The position numbers and the translations under genes were made by a program. The notes under the pieces are model-generated. The model had not been told where the DNA came from. It saw only the letters and a list, made by a program, of their open reading frames with translations, and made no database searches. Positions 32,397 to 42,290 of a stretch of DNA of 64,000 bases are shown piece by piece; position 1 is the stretch's first letter, and each line of letters opens with the position of its first letter. Origin of the DNA: Marinimicrobium locisalis (GTDB lineage: Bacteria > Pseudomonadota > Gammaproteobacteria > Pseudomonadales > Cellvibrionaceae); assembly GCF_039822625.1 (NCBI RefSeq), contig NZ_JBDLLG010000005.1, positions 129,139 through 193,138 of the forward strand, given 5' to 3'.

Positions 32397-35300
32397 CTAG
32401 CGCTCGATTTTGTAAATCAGATCCACGCTCTGGTGCAGCCCTGACTCGGCCTCCAGGCGCAGGGACTCGGTTATTTCGTAGCGCAACCCAACGCTGGAGG
32501 TCTGGTCGAACAGCCCCACCACGTATTGCACAAACAGGTCCGGCGTCAGGTATTTGCCGATGTACAGGGAGCTTTCCCGGACGTTGTCTTCGGTCTCAAT
32601 ACGAAACTCATCCAAGCTGAAAGTGTCGGCAATTTCCGCGGTAATAAAGCCGCTGCGTTTAAGGCCAAGGCCCCCGATAGCGTTGACCAGCATGGAGGCA
32701 TCGGAGGAAGAGGAGGAGTTGAGCGACTTGCCGGTAAACAACATCGCCATGGCCTCGCTGTCGGGCAACGAGGGGTTGGAGAAGACTTCGCTTCTGGGCC
32801 GCTGTAAGGTGCCATTAATCTGCAGCCCTACAATAATGTCACTATCGACGCCGTCATCAATGGTTCGGGTCGCGCGAATGTCCAACCCGGGGTTGTCATA
32901 GGGGCCTTGGAAAATCAGGCGCCCGCGCTCAATGGTCAGGTCTTGCCCGTAGGCTTTATAGTGACCTTCGGCGACGCCGACTTCGCCGATGGCGAGCAAG
33001 CCTCTTTCCGGCCCTTTAATGACCTGCAGTTGACCGGATAAACGGCTCTCCAGGCCGAAACCCGAGAAGCGCACATCATCACCCAGAGAGGTACTTAGAT
33101 CGACGTGCACGGTGCGCCCATCCTGTTCGCTCACGCCCCCGTCCGGGTCTTTTATCACCACATCGTCCGAGACACGCGTCGCGGACTGGGGCAATGACTT
33201 GAACTTGGCTCGGGCTTTGGGAATCACGGCGCTGCCGGTCAGGTCGATACGCTCAGGCGTTATTTCCAGCGTCAGGTCCGGGGTGACCAATACCATCAGC
33301 TCACGGGTATTCAGAGTTTGAAACCGCTCCCCGGTCACTGTGAGGCTGATATGCCGTTGCGCGCCCCAAGGGCTATCCACCTGGCCCTCGAGGGTGAGTT
33401 GCCCTTCGCCGGAGCTCACCTGCCCTTGCAACCCCACTTGGTTGTTGCCGGCTTGCGCCCGCAGGCTCAGGTTTTGCAGCTCCAGCCCCAGCTCGGGAAG
33501 CTTGGCGCTCGCCTCCGACAGCCGCAGCTCACCGCTGACCTCGGGTTGCTGAACCTGGCCGGAGACTTGCACGTCGGCGGTAAACTGGCCTCGAACGTCC
33601 TGTAGCTGAGCCACCAGGGCCTCCAGCGGCTCAAGGGCGTGGAAGTCAGCCTGAAGCCGGCCGTCCAGGGCACCGCTGTCCGTATCAACGCCCAAATTGG
33701 CCTGTAGGCTGCCCACCTGATCTCCCCAGTCGCTGCGCAACTGGGCGTCCAGCTGACCCTCCTTCCAAGCCCCCTCAAAGCGGGTACCTTGCCACTCGAA
33801 CACTTCCGAGTCTTCCTCACCGAACTGGTAGCGCAGCGCCCCGTTGCGGGTTTCCAGGTACCACTGGGCGTTGGGTGAAGCCTGGGCCGGAGCCAGGAGT
33901 TCCAACCGCCCCTCCAACGTGCCCTCCACGACCACTTCCGGGGTCAGCCAGCGCTGGGCGAGCCGAAGCGGCAACCCCTCCACCAGCGCTATGGCGCTGG
34001 CACCGCCCTGGGCCTGCCATTGACCATCGACACAGAGGCGCCCCTCCGTGGGCCCCTGCGGGTCTGACTCCTCTTCGTTCTGACGCCACCGGGGGGCCGG
34101 ACTCAGGCACAGGGAGCGGACCACTACTTCATCGGCGGCAAAGGTCATCGGGGCCTCCCGATCCAGCTCCCAGAAAATCAAATCCGGAGGCTCGAAGGTG
34201 AAATTGGTCAAGGCGCCATCCCAGGCACTGCCGGTGTAGCCGCCGGCCAGCTGCCAGTTGGCTTGCCCCCAGTTTTCCGACACCACGGTGGCATTGAGAA
34301 CATGGTCCTCAATGCCACCCTCGCCAATCAGGGCGACCGATTGCAGAGCGTCACCGGGAATATCCACTGCCACTGCCGCCAGGGCTACCTGGTAGCGTTG
34401 ACCGCGACGGACCGCCGAAACGGTGAGCTGCTCCACGCTGTAGCTATCCTGCCAGGCCAGGTCGGCACCGTCGATGGTGGCTCGGCCCCCGGGCTCACTG
34501 AGCGAGCCGCTCAATTGAAACTCGGCGCTCAGTTCCCCCTGGAGGCTCGGGTCCAGTTGCGAGAGGATGGGTGCCGACAACTGGCCATCAATATCAAGCT
34601 GGTCAGACACGGTGCCGTTTAGGGTCAGCCGGTTAGCGCCCAGCGCCAATTCCAGCGTCTGCGCTTGCAAGCGCTCCCCATCGTAATCGAGGTGGCCGGT
34701 CAAATTCAGTGCCAGCGAGCGAAGCTGGCCGGCGATATCCAGCTCATTCACTCCGGCCTTCAATCCTTCCGGGGTCATTTCCCCTTGGCTGGTGAATTGC
34801 CCACCAATGCTCCCCGGCCAGGGCTCCAACACCGGCCAGGGAAGCGCCGCAGGGTTTAACTGGTTCAGTGCCACCGCCAAATCCCACCGCAGTTTTGGCG
34901 CCCAGGTCACTCGTCCCCGCGCCTCTAGATCGCCCTCCGGCAGCGTTACCTTCAAGGGCTTGAGATTAAACTGCTCCAGGTCCCCCTTGCCCGCCACATC
35001 CAGTTCCAGGGTCGGCAAAGCCGAGCCGGAGGCCTGTAGGGCTGCATCCACCTGGTACCCGCTGAGCCAACCATCCAGTTGAACCCGCCCACTGGTGCGC
35101 ATATCCGCGAGCGCCTCGGGCACCCCCACGGCGGAGGGCACCCCCTGCTCGGGCCAACGGCTGTCCATCACCAGTTGCGGCTGCGCCTGGGAATCACCGA
35201 GGTTGGGCCAAAACCGTATGTCGCTCTCAAGCATGACCGGCGAGTGGAGCTGGTGGCTCGCTTTCAGGCTGGTTAAATCGCCTTTCACATCGCCTTCCCC

Positions 35301-35969
35301 ACGAAACTCCAGGCCTTCTCCGTCGGGAGACTGCAACCGGTAATGCCACTTCAAGGCCAAGTCGGCATCGTAGGGATAGCTAACGCCAATGCGGCCATCG
35401 GCGGTGGCGCCATAGGTGGGAGCGACCACGTCCAACTCCCATACCCGCAAATTAAACGCTCCCAGGCTAAGGGTCCCGCTCACGCGCTCCAGCGGAGTTT
35501 CGGTCTCCCCCCGATGAATCCGGATATTGCGCAGGTCGACACCGCCGAGCTCAATCCTTACCGGCAGAGAGAGATCCGGCCATTGCATGGGCTCGGAGGC
35601 GCTCGCCGGCTCTTCCTCTTCGGCCGGGGGCGGCAAGTGAAGCTCAACGGCGCTGGCCCGCAATGACTGGACCGAGACCGCGCTATAAAGCAACGACAGG
35701 GGTTGCCAACGGAAAGACAGATCCTCCACGCGATACCACTGGTTTTCCAGGCGATACTCCACCGACTGCACATCCAGCCCGGTGACCAGGTCGCCACTCA
35801 TGCCCTCAAAGCGCAGGGGCAACCGCTGCGCCGCTTGGTTGAGCAGCCAGCGGCTGCCAGGCTCGGTGGCCAGGATGGCACTGACCAGCGCCAGGGCCAC
35901 AACCAATACACCCACCAGGCCGAGCAATGTCCAGCGCAACCATTTCAGCACTCGCCAGAACCACTTCAT
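32397..35969 (-). CDS. tamB: TamB, translocation and assembly module inner-membrane subunit
   Basis: 1190 residues from the ATG at 35969, which overlaps the tamA stop as ATGA. An N-terminal membrane anchor (about 5-30) is followed by a very long periplasmic repeat region of beta-strand groove type and a C-terminal TamB (DUF490) domain with YLTPDLFVQYVVGLF and SVGLRYEITESLRLE. TamB spans the periplasm and is linked to autotransporter assembly and phospholipid transport to the outer membrane. It is in an operon with tamA, the standard arrangement. E. coli TamB is 1259 residues, so the size is normal. Confidence 0.93.
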   Translation of the reverse strand: MKWFWRVLKWLRWTLLGLVGVLVVALALVSAILATEPGSRWLLNQAAQRLPLRFEGMSGDLVTGLDVQSVEYRLENQWYRVEDLSFRWQPLSLLYSAVSVQSLRASAVELHLPPPAEEEEPASASEPMQWPDLSLPVRIELGGVDLRNIRIHRGETETPLERVSGTLSLGAFNLRVWELDVVAPTYGATADGRIGVSYPYDADLALKWHYRLQSPDGEGLEFRGEGDVKGDLTSLKASHQLHSPVMLESDIRFWPNLGDSQAQPQLVMDSRWPEQGVPSAVGVPEALADMRTSGRVQLDGWLSGYQVDAALQASGSALPTLELDVAGKGDLEQFNLKPLKVTLPEGDLEARGRVTWAPKLRWDLAVALNQLNPAALPWPVLEPWPGSIGGQFTSQGEMTPEGLKAGVNELDIAGQLRSLALNLTGHLDYDGERLQAQTLELALGANRLTLNGTVSDQLDIDGQLSAPILSQLDPSLQGELSAEFQLSGSLSEPGGRATIDGADLAWQDSYSVEQLTVSAVRRGQRYQVALAAVAVDIPGDALQSVALIGEGGIEDHVLNATVVSENWGQANWQLAGGYTGSAWDGALTNFTFEPPDLIFWELDREAPMTFAADEVVVRSLCLSPAPRWRQNEEESDPQGPTEGRLCVDGQWQAQGGASAIALVEGLPLRLAQRWLTPEVVVEGTLEGRLELLAPAQASPNAQWYLETRNGALRYQFGEEDSEVFEWQGTRFEGAWKEGQLDAQLRSDWGDQVGSLQANLGVDTDSGALDGRLQADFHALEPLEALVAQLQDVRGQFTADVQVSGQVQQPEVSGELRLSEASAKLPELGLELQNLSLRAQAGNNQVGLQGQVSSGEGQLTLEGQVDSPWGAQRHISLTVTGERFQTLNTRELMVLVTPDLTLEITPERIDLTGSAVIPKARAKFKSLPQSATRVSDDVVIKDPDGGVSEQDGRTVHVDLSTSLGDDVRFSGFGLESRLSGQLQVIKGPERGLLAIGEVGVAEGHYKAYGQDLTIERGRLIFQGPYDNPGLDIRATRTIDDGVDSDIIVGLQINGTLQRPRSEVFSNPSLPDSEAMAMLFTGKSLNSSSSSDASMLVNAIGGLGLKRSGFITAEIADTFSLDEFRIETEDNVRESSLYIGKYLTPDLFVQYVVGLFDQTSSVGLRYEITESLRLEAESGLHQSVDLIYKIER

Positions 35970-37732
35970 AGATCGGGCCCCATGCTCAGGTGCAGGCGCC
36001 AACCTTCGTGCCCGTCAAGCGCGCGGGCGAAATCCACGCGCACCGGGCCGATGGGTGAGATCCAGCGAAACCCAATACCCGCACTGCGCATCATGTTCAC
36101 ATCGGAATGATCAAAGGCATTGCCCTGGTCAAAGAAGGCGGCCACGGCCCAGTTGGACTTAAAGCGGTAATCGTATTCGACGCTTTGGGTAATGAGGTTT
36201 CGCCCCCCCACCACGATGGGGTCACCGGTTTGGGGATTAATATCGGTGGGGCCGATGGACTTGTACTCGTAACCGCGCACACTGGCGTCGCCGCCGGCAA
36301 AGAAGCGCTGGGAGACCGGCAAGTCGCCCAGCTCACCCACTTCCGTGATGCCGCCTTCCATCCGCAACAGCACCCGCCCCGGCCCGATGCCATATATGCC
36401 CTTAATCCGGCCATAGAGTTGAACGAAGCTCGTATCGGAGCCCAAAGAGGAGGGCGAGCCGGATATACGACCGAGAAAGCTCCAGCCCGAGGTGGGGTAA
36501 TTGCTGCCATCACTACGAGTACGCGAAAGGCTAAAGGCCGGGATCAACAAATCCGAACGTTGCTCGGGCTCGCCCCCCACTTCGTAGTATTCGCGTTCGA
36601 AGTTAAGCGAGTATGTTTGCAGCCAGTCGCTGTCTTCTTCCGAGCGGGTATAACTCGTACCCAGCGTAGTGACGTCGCTGTCGGTGTTGTCCGTCTCTTC
36701 CCGTTGGTAACCGGAGTAGAAGCGAAGCGTTTCATGGGCGGGGCGGGTCATGGGAATATTGTAGGAAGCCTCGACATTAGCGCCCACTTCCGATATTTGT
36801 AGGTCGGCGTTAAACCAGTGACCACTGCGATTCACGTAGCGGTTTTCATACCCCAGAAGCAGCCGGGCGCCCGTGTCCGTCGCATAGCCCACACCGGCGG
36901 AGTAAGCGTGCCGCTTGCGCCCTTCCAACTCGATATCGACGGGGACCCGCTCGCCCTCGAGCCCCTGAAGCTGTGGCGTGACACGCACCGAGCGAAAGTA
37001 ATTGGCCGCGTTCAAACGGCTTTTCAGCGCCAGCAGCGGATCGGTGTCATAGGGCTCGCCCGGTTCAAAGGTTAGATAGCGGCGCACGAATGACTCCTTT
37101 AAAACGTCGTGCTTTAGGTTGATTTCGCCAAATTGATAGCGGGGTCCGGTGTTGTAGACCAACTCCACCCGGGCGCTATACTCATCCCTATCAACCGTCA
37201 CCCGGGCCCGCTCAAACTGCCCCTCGAAGTAGCCGTTCGCTGAGGCCACCACATTAAAACGGCTTTTTAGGGACTCGTAATGGCCGTGGTGCAGTACATC
37301 GCCCTTTTCCAGATTCGGCTCCTCAAGAATGCTCTGGAAGGTACCGTCCTCGCCGCCTTCCCCTTTGACCCTAAAGTCCATTTCGGTGACATGCACGGGC
37401 TCCCCGGGATGCAGGGTAATGGTGAGCGACCAGCATTCATCGTCTCGGGAGAGCTCGCGCTCGCTTTCCAGATGATAGTAGCCCAATGCCTGAGCGGCGG
37501 ACTGTACTTGGCTTTCGAGCTCTCGCATACGTGCGCGCAGACGCCACAGCGCCGTATCGCACGGCTCCTCCCCGATGGAGAGAAAGTTGCGGACATTTTC
37601 GCGCAGCGCGCTACCGCCTCCCTCAACCTTGATGTCGGGGGCGGCCCAAGTGAAGGGGGCAAGCAATAGCAGGACGAGGCCGAGCCCAATGCTCCGGCGT
37701 CGCCTCCGCGAAGGGAGAAAAAACGTTAACAA
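35966..37732 (-). CDS. tamA: TamA, Omp85-family outer-membrane protein
   Basis: 588 residues: signal peptide (to about residue 30, FTWA), about three POTRA domains (31-270) and an Omp85 16-strand barrel. The barrel has the VRGY motif (FFAGGDASVRGYEYKSIGP) and ends RLHLSMGPDL. The start appears to be a TTG at 37732: the next in-frame codons upstream reach a TAA without any ATG or GTG, and no later ATG precedes the signal peptide. This rare start may keep expression low. Its stop overlaps the tamB start by ATGA. It works with TamB in outer-membrane protein or lipid transport. Confidence 0.92.
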   Translation of the reverse strand: MLTFFLPSRRRRRSIGLGLVLLLLAPFTWAAPDIKVEGGGSALRENVRNFLSIGEEPCDTALWRLRARMRELESQVQSAAQALGYYHLESERELSRDDECWSLTITLHPGEPVHVTEMDFRVKGEGGEDGTFQSILEEPNLEKGDVLHHGHYESLKSRFNVVASANGYFEGQFERARVTVDRDEYSARVELVYNTGPRYQFGEINLKHDVLKESFVRRYLTFEPGEPYDTDPLLALKSRLNAANYFRSVRVTPQLQGLEGERVPVDIELEGRKRHAYSAGVGYATDTGARLLLGYENRYVNRSGHWFNADLQISEVGANVEASYNIPMTRPAHETLRFYSGYQREETDNTDSDVTTLGTSYTRSEEDSDWLQTYSLNFEREYYEVGGEPEQRSDLLIPAFSLSRTRSDGSNYPTSGWSFLGRISGSPSSLGSDTSFVQLYGRIKGIYGIGPGRVLLRMEGGITEVGELGDLPVSQRFFAGGDASVRGYEYKSIGPTDINPQTGDPIVVGGRNLITQSVEYDYRFKSNWAVAAFFDQGNAFDHSDVNMMRSAGIGFRWISPIGPVRVDFARALDGHEGWRLHLSMGPDL

Positions 37733-37880
37733 AATCCAGGTCCGATCAGTCGAGGGTTCATCCCGTGAGCCGTTACTTTAACGGTTTGACCATGGAACTC
37801 AAAGAGTGTTGCGAGACTTGCAGAAGTTTACAGGCTATTGAGCCTCGTCAGAGGAAGGGAAATGCGCGCCCCACAGACAA

Positions 37881-37907
37881 CAACGGCGCCCGAGTAGGGC
37901 GCCGTTG
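37881..37907 (-). terminator. Terminator-like hairpin after the GH9 gene
   Basis: CAACGGCGCCC (37881-37891) pairs perfectly with GGGCGCCGTTG (37897-37907) around GAGTA. On the minus strand it is followed by TTGTCTGT, a weak T-tract, 27 bases past the GH9 stop codon. Confidence 0.7.
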
Positions 37908-37933
37908 CGCAGAGCGTTTAACAAAGCTGAGGA

Positions 37934-40531
37934 TCAGTGTGCCAGCAATGACTCGGCCGCCTTGGCGAGAAACAGGTAGCTACCCCCCACCGTGATCACA
38001 TACTCGTTCTGCCCCCAGAAGAAAGGCCAGTTGCTCTTATTCTCCGGGTAGTCCGGCGGCAGTACCAGAATGCCCGGAACGATCCCGCCCGGAATGAACG
38101 AGAAGTCCGCCCGGTTGTTACCGTAAGCAATGGTCTGGGAGTCTGGCCCCAGGCCGGACACAAACGAGTAGTTGGAAGCCGGATGCAGCCCATAGATAAA
38201 GTTGAGACTGCGATGCACCAACTCCTCTTCCACAATCTCCGGGAAGGCACGATTGAGCCAGTAGTTGGTAATACCAAAACCGACAACCGTACCGGCTCCG
38301 GCCCAGCCGCCACGGGTAATGGGCACGCCGAACGGATTGTCCGCCTCGACCTGCGCGATACTCGCCCGGTAGTCACGGGTGAGTTGCTCCAGCTCTTGCC
38401 GGTAAGCCTCATCCATATAGGGCAACGCCAGCACCAGCATAAAGGCGTGACCGGCAAAGTCATCGCGAACCTTCGGCAGCAGATCGCTCACCGCCTGGGC
38501 ATAGCGCTCTTTCTCGGTGGCCAGCAGCAGCTCCACCGCCGCTTTCAGGTGCTCTTCGTTGAGACCGCGTCCGGTGGTGTTCCCGACCCGGAAGGTATTG
38601 GGCTCACGCCCCGCTTCATAGTCCCACACGCTTTCAGCGGTGGCCAGGCTTTCCTGCGCCAACTCATCGTTGTAACCACTCAGGGCCCGGCTGGCGGCGG
38701 CCAGCGCGGCGGCAGAGCCGTAGTTGAGGGCGGTGGTATTGGAGGTAAAGGCCCAGCGGTCATCGAAACGGCCGCTGCGGTCGCCCTCTTCCTTCATCAC
38801 CGGCTCTTCGGGCGTGGGGTCAACGGTCGAGGGCTCGTACATTTCGCCCACGGAGCGCTCATCCGAGAGAGGATCCAGGCTCGGGTCGTAGACTTTGTTG
38901 TCGGTTTTGGTGGAGCCATCCCCCAGGTGGGGATACTGGTACAGGTGGCCCGCCACAATGCCAGGAATGGCGTGGCCCACGGCCCTATGCTGAGCGATCA
39001 GCCCCAGGGTACCGTGCTCGATTTGCTGCAGCAGGTCCGGCTCGCCGTCCGGGCGGTGAATCTGGGTATAGCGTTTATCCTGCGAGACCGTGGTGGTATC
39101 CCGGTCAATGCCGAACTGCTCCCAGACGTGCACCAGGTGCTGCACCGTAAAGTACTGGGACTGGGTGCGAATGTCGTAGTCCCCGGCGTCGTACCAGCCA
39201 CCGTAGTTCAGGCCCGGAATATGCTCGAAGGGCTCGAATTCGGTATCGGTGGTATCGCCGTGGGCAAAGAGGTCAAAGTGCTCGTAGTTCGGGGGCGCTT
39301 GCAAGGCGTCATCCAGATGGGAGGCACCGTGCCAGACCCGGTAGGCTTCGCGCACGGTCATATGGTCCATCTGTACGGGGAAGAACACATCCAGAGTGAG
39401 CTGCCAAGTGTCGCTGCGGGCTTCATCGCTAATGCGGAATACGCCCGATGTCTGGTCCCCGTACTCCAGTTGGTACAGGCCCGGCTCGCTGACATCCGAA
39501 AAATCAAACGTCAGGTAGCGGTAGCGCAAATACTCGCCCCACGGCTCGGGGTCCTTCTCCAGCACTGTGGCGGTTTGGCCATTTTCCCCAACCTTGATCA
39601 GGCGCATGGCGTCGGTGCCCGAGGCGTTGCTATCGAGCTCCACCACCGCCTGCTTGGGCTGATCCGGGTGGTAACCGAGCTGGGAATAGCTGATTACCGG
39701 GTCCCGAGTCCAGCCCGGAATGCCGTTAATGTCCAGCTCCCATTCGGCCACGGTACCGCTTTTACCGGCGGGCAGCATGCTCCGCACCACGTACCAGCCG
39801 TTCTGGGCTTTGTTGCGACCATCGAACAGCATCAGGTCTCGGTCGTCGTGCCGGTTGCGAATCAATACCCGGCGCTCGGGGTCTTCCGGCGCCAGCACCA
39901 GCTCGCGGCCCTGGGCAATGGGCGTGGAGACCGTGCGACCGTCCTCATTGACCCGCATGGGGCCCGCCGGGTGGCGGGGGAAGGTATCGGCCGCGCCATC
40001 GGCCAAATAGCCCTTGCCAAAATAGGCCGCTGGCAGGAATTCCATATTCAGCCCGGCCTCGCCCTCAAGGTGGGCCGGCAGGGGCTCGTCCAGGTGCACG
40101 CGAATGCGTACCTTGCCATTCTCGGTGGTGGCTATCACTTGATAGCGAAAGTCATGCTCGGGATAGGCCAATTCAGTCACCACGCGGTGCTTGTCGGCCT
40201 CGACGCGGCGCTCCACCAACTGGCCCATGCCGTCCCACTGCTCGGGCGTCGCCTGGAGGCGCACATCCCCATTGGTGGCGGTGCGCTCGCCGTGGTGAAT
40301 AATCTCCACGCCGCTGGTTTTAGCATCAAAGAACAGGCCACCGGGCGGGTTGCTGAACGGCAGAACATTGACCCCCGGGCGGGCAAAATAGGCCTTCTCG
40401 GTCAGCTCGTACCGGGCGCCACTGTCACCCTTCTCCGACCCCACGCCCGGAGCCGTACAGGCACTGAACAGGGCGCTCGCCCCAAGCGCCACGGTCAACG
40501 GCCGGGCAATGGCTTTCATTGTCTTTAGCAT
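37934..40531 (-). CDS. GH9 cellulase-family lipoprotein
   Basis: 865 residues; GAGGGG lies six bases before the ATG. The signal peptide ends in lipobox FSAC (Cys about residue 25), so the enzyme is membrane-anchored rather than released. Layout: an unassigned beta-rich region about 40-280; an Ig-like N-terminal GH9 domain from about 283 (VISYSQLGYHPDQPKQAV); then the (alpha/alpha)6 barrel. Catalytic features: GGWYDAGDYD with D448 and D451 (base), HPASNYSFVSGLG, and E843 in FFWGQNEYVI as the likely general acid. The Ig domain plus atypical C-terminal motifs resemble GH9 exo-acting enzymes or beta-glucosidases that trim cello-oligosaccharides, rather than classical endoglucanases. No CBM is present. 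Its anchored location suits work on soluble oligomers. Confidence 0.88.
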   Translation of the reverse strand: MLKTMKAIARPLTVALGASALFSACTAPGVGSEKGDSGARYELTEKAYFARPGVNVLPFSNPPGGLFFDAKTSGVEIIHHGERTATNGDVRLQATPEQWDGMGQLVERRVEADKHRVVTELAYPEHDFRYQVIATTENGKVRIRVHLDEPLPAHLEGEAGLNMEFLPAAYFGKGYLADGAADTFPRHPAGPMRVNEDGRTVSTPIAQGRELVLAPEDPERRVLIRNRHDDRDLMLFDGRNKAQNGWYVVRSMLPAGKSGTVAEWELDINGIPGWTRDPVISYSQLGYHPDQPKQAVVELDSNASGTDAMRLIKVGENGQTATVLEKDPEPWGEYLRYRYLTFDFSDVSEPGLYQLEYGDQTSGVFRISDEARSDTWQLTLDVFFPVQMDHMTVREAYRVWHGASHLDDALQAPPNYEHFDLFAHGDTTDTEFEPFEHIPGLNYGGWYDAGDYDIRTQSQYFTVQHLVHVWEQFGIDRDTTTVSQDKRYTQIHRPDGEPDLLQQIEHGTLGLIAQHRAVGHAIPGIVAGHLYQYPHLGDGSTKTDNKVYDPSLDPLSDERSVGEMYEPSTVDPTPEEPVMKEEGDRSGRFDDRWAFTSNTTALNYGSAAALAAASRALSGYNDELAQESLATAESVWDYEAGREPNTFRVGNTTGRGLNEEHLKAAVELLLATEKERYAQAVSDLLPKVRDDFAGHAFMLVLALPYMDEAYRQELEQLTRDYRASIAQVEADNPFGVPITRGGWAGAGTVVGFGITNYWLNRAFPEIVEEELVHRSLNFIYGLHPASNYSFVSGLGPDSQTIAYGNNRADFSFIPGGIVPGILVLPPDYPENKSNWPFFWGQNEYVITVGGSYLFLAKAAESLLAH

Positions 40532-40665
40532 AGGTACCCCTCACTGCTTATTGTGTCTTGCCAATGGCTCACTCTCTTGTATTCATTGTGACCATTTGGC
40601 TAAAGAGTACCATAGCCTAAAGTGTGGGATTTTGCGAGCGGCTCTGGCGGCAGGCGAACACGGTT

Positions 40666-41757
40666 TTAGGCAGAGGCGACTTGGTTGTTGATGTAGCGGG
40701 AGAGCCGGACTTTCTTCTCGTTCAGTGTTCCGGTTAAAGGCAAGTAGGAGACTTCTCTAGCTTCCAGCTCGGCGAGGTACTGGTGGTGCTGCGCCTGACG
40801 AAAGGTCTCGTCTTGCCGAGTGCCATCTTGTTCCAGGGGGAAGTCGGGCTCACATAGCCACCACTGGTGATAGGGGCGCTCCGCCAATGCGAGCAACTCA
40901 GCCGGGACGGGCCGGCCAGGAAAGAGCGCACGAAAATAGATCAGGGTCGTCAGGGGCGTGGTATCGCAAAGCACGACCGAGGCACCCTCTAACCGGGCAC
41001 GCCGCACGGCAGCATCCTCCCGCTCGATTTGCACCCGGGCGATTTCCAGGAGATCCTCAGGAGTTAACTCTCCCTGGCGACGCACCCAGAGCTCTCGGCC
41101 GTATTCCGGGACCCAGGGCACACCCAAAGACTCCGCCAGTTCGCGGCACAGCGTGGTTTTTCCCGTGGACTCCGCCCCCACCAATGCAATACGGGCACAG
41201 CGCATGTCCGCGAGTATTTCGCCTTCACAAAAGGAGCTGCCCCCCATACCCGTGGACCGCACTCCTGATCCCGATACCGGCCATCTGAGACGCTTCCGAT
41301 CAACACACCGGTGAACCACCGGCCGGTTCAAACCTTCGCTAAGGTAGCTGGCAAAGCTATCCCCATAAGCCTCGCTGGTAAATACCGCATCAAGGAGAAC
41401 GTCCGGGAACAGATGCCGCCATAGTGCCAAGCAGAACGCCTGCTGCTCCCGGTCGGCGGCGCCATTGTCGGGCATAGCCAAAGCCCATTCGGCGCTAACC
41501 TGCCACCGGGCACAGTCCGCCGCGTCGATAACCAGCCGTTGAGCTCGAGGAGCCCAACGGGCCAGCCAGTGCTCCCTGAGCGTTTTGGTGCACCCCGGAA
41601 ACTCGGGTCGCGAATAGCTTATGACCACGAGCCGCTCACACTCCTCGTGCGCACGATCCAGAAGGTAGCGGTGGCCGTGATGCAATGGGGAGAACTTGCC
41701 TACGACGAGACCGGTTCCGAAGTGTTTCGCAGCGCGCTTCGATATTGACGATGCCAT
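40666..41757 (-). CDS. nadR: NadR-like NMN adenylyltransferase / nicotinamide riboside kinase without HTH domain
   Basis: 363 residues from the ATG at 41757; another ATG at 41775 is in frame and neither has a clear ribosome site. The gene overlaps pnuC by 58 bases, which implies coupled translation. N-terminal nucleotidyltransferase domain: GKFSPLHHGH with the HxGH motif (about 20-30), SYSRPEFPGC and the variant WPVSGSGVR for the ISxTxxR motif. C-terminal kinase domain: Walker A GAESTGKTTL, EYGRELW, LCDTTPLTT and the kinase-end RYINNQ. It would phosphorylate nicotinamide riboside to NMN and adenylylate that to NAD+. The DNA-binding domain of enterobacterial NadR is absent, so it is an enzyme only. 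It is the last gene of the seven-gene operon. Confidence 0.88.
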   Translation of the reverse strand: MASSISKRAAKHFGTGLVVGKFSPLHHGHRYLLDRAHEECERLVVISYSRPEFPGCTKTLREHWLARWAPRAQRLVIDAADCARWQVSAEWALAMPDNGAADREQQAFCLALWRHLFPDVLLDAVFTSEAYGDSFASYLSEGLNRPVVHRCVDRKRLRWPVSGSGVRSTGMGGSSFCEGEILADMRCARIALVGAESTGKTTLCRELAESLGVPWVPEYGRELWVRRQGELTPEDLLEIARVQIEREDAAVRRARLEGASVVLCDTTPLTTLIYFRALFPGRPVPAELLALAERPYHQWWLCEPDFPLEQDGTRQDETFRQAQHHQYLAELEAREVSYLPLTGTLNEKKVRLSRYINNQVASA

Positions 41758-42290
41758 ACAAAAAAACCATACCAAGCATTAAACCAGAAGAGCGTATACA
41801 CCGCCGCCGTCACCCAAAGTTCCCTCTCCAAGTACAGCGGAATGGCAAGCGTGTTGACTATCAACCAGAACCACCAACACTCGATACGACGATGCATCAT
41901 CAAAAACAGCGCCAGTACGCTAAAGAGCGTGACCGCCGAATCCCATAACGGGGCAAAAGCATCGGTTGTCAGCCCCAGAACAAAACCGTAAAGCCCCGTA
42001 ACCACCAGCGCGGCCAGTAGGTATAAACCCAACTCAAACCAATGCGTTGTTCTTATGGCAGACTCTGCCTTCCCCTGGGCCCAGTGGTACCAGCCGATAA
42101 AACTGGTCACTACATAGAAGCCCATGAGGCTGACCTCCGCGTAGAGTTGAACGCGGTAGAACAGCCACCCGAACAAAAGGCAGCCAACCACACCGATCCA
42201 CCAGGTATGAATGCTGTTGCGAGCTGCCAAAAAAACGCTAATAAGATAGACCGCGTTGGCACCGTATTCCAACGCTTGCAGGGAAATCAT
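41700..42290 (-). CDS. pnuC: PnuC nicotinamide riboside transporter
   Basis: 196 residues from the ATG at 42290, which overlaps the stop of the upstream ligase gene as ATGA; a GTG at 42296 lies nearer GGAGG but adds only two residues. About seven hydrophobic segments. Family marks are the WWIGVVGCLLFGWLFY segment, AEVSLMGFYVVTSFIGWYHW and WWFWLIVNTLAIPLY plus AVYTLFWFNAWYGFFVW, which contain the conserved tryptophans of the substrate site. PnuC facilitates uptake of nicotinamide riboside, trapped by phosphorylation by NadR, encoded next. The pnuC-nadR pair is a known salvage module; its attachment to five unrelated upstream genes is not. Confidence 0.92.
   Translation of the reverse strand: MISLQALEYGANAVYLISVFLAARNSIHTWWIGVVGCLLFGWLFYRVQLYAEVSLMGFYVVTSFIGWYHWAQGKAESAIRTTHWFELGLYLLAALVVTGLYGFVLGLTTDAFAPLWDSAVTLFSVLALFLMMHRRIECWWFWLIVNTLAIPLYLERELWVTAAVYTLFWFNAWYGFFVWHRQYRSALRNTSEPVSS

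Noticed and set aside
38183..40528. 781-codon plus-strand open frame opposite the GH9 gene
   Set aside because: Exact mirror of a clear GH9 enzyme with catalytic motifs; no ribosome site or recognisable domain. A shadow of GC-rich codon use.
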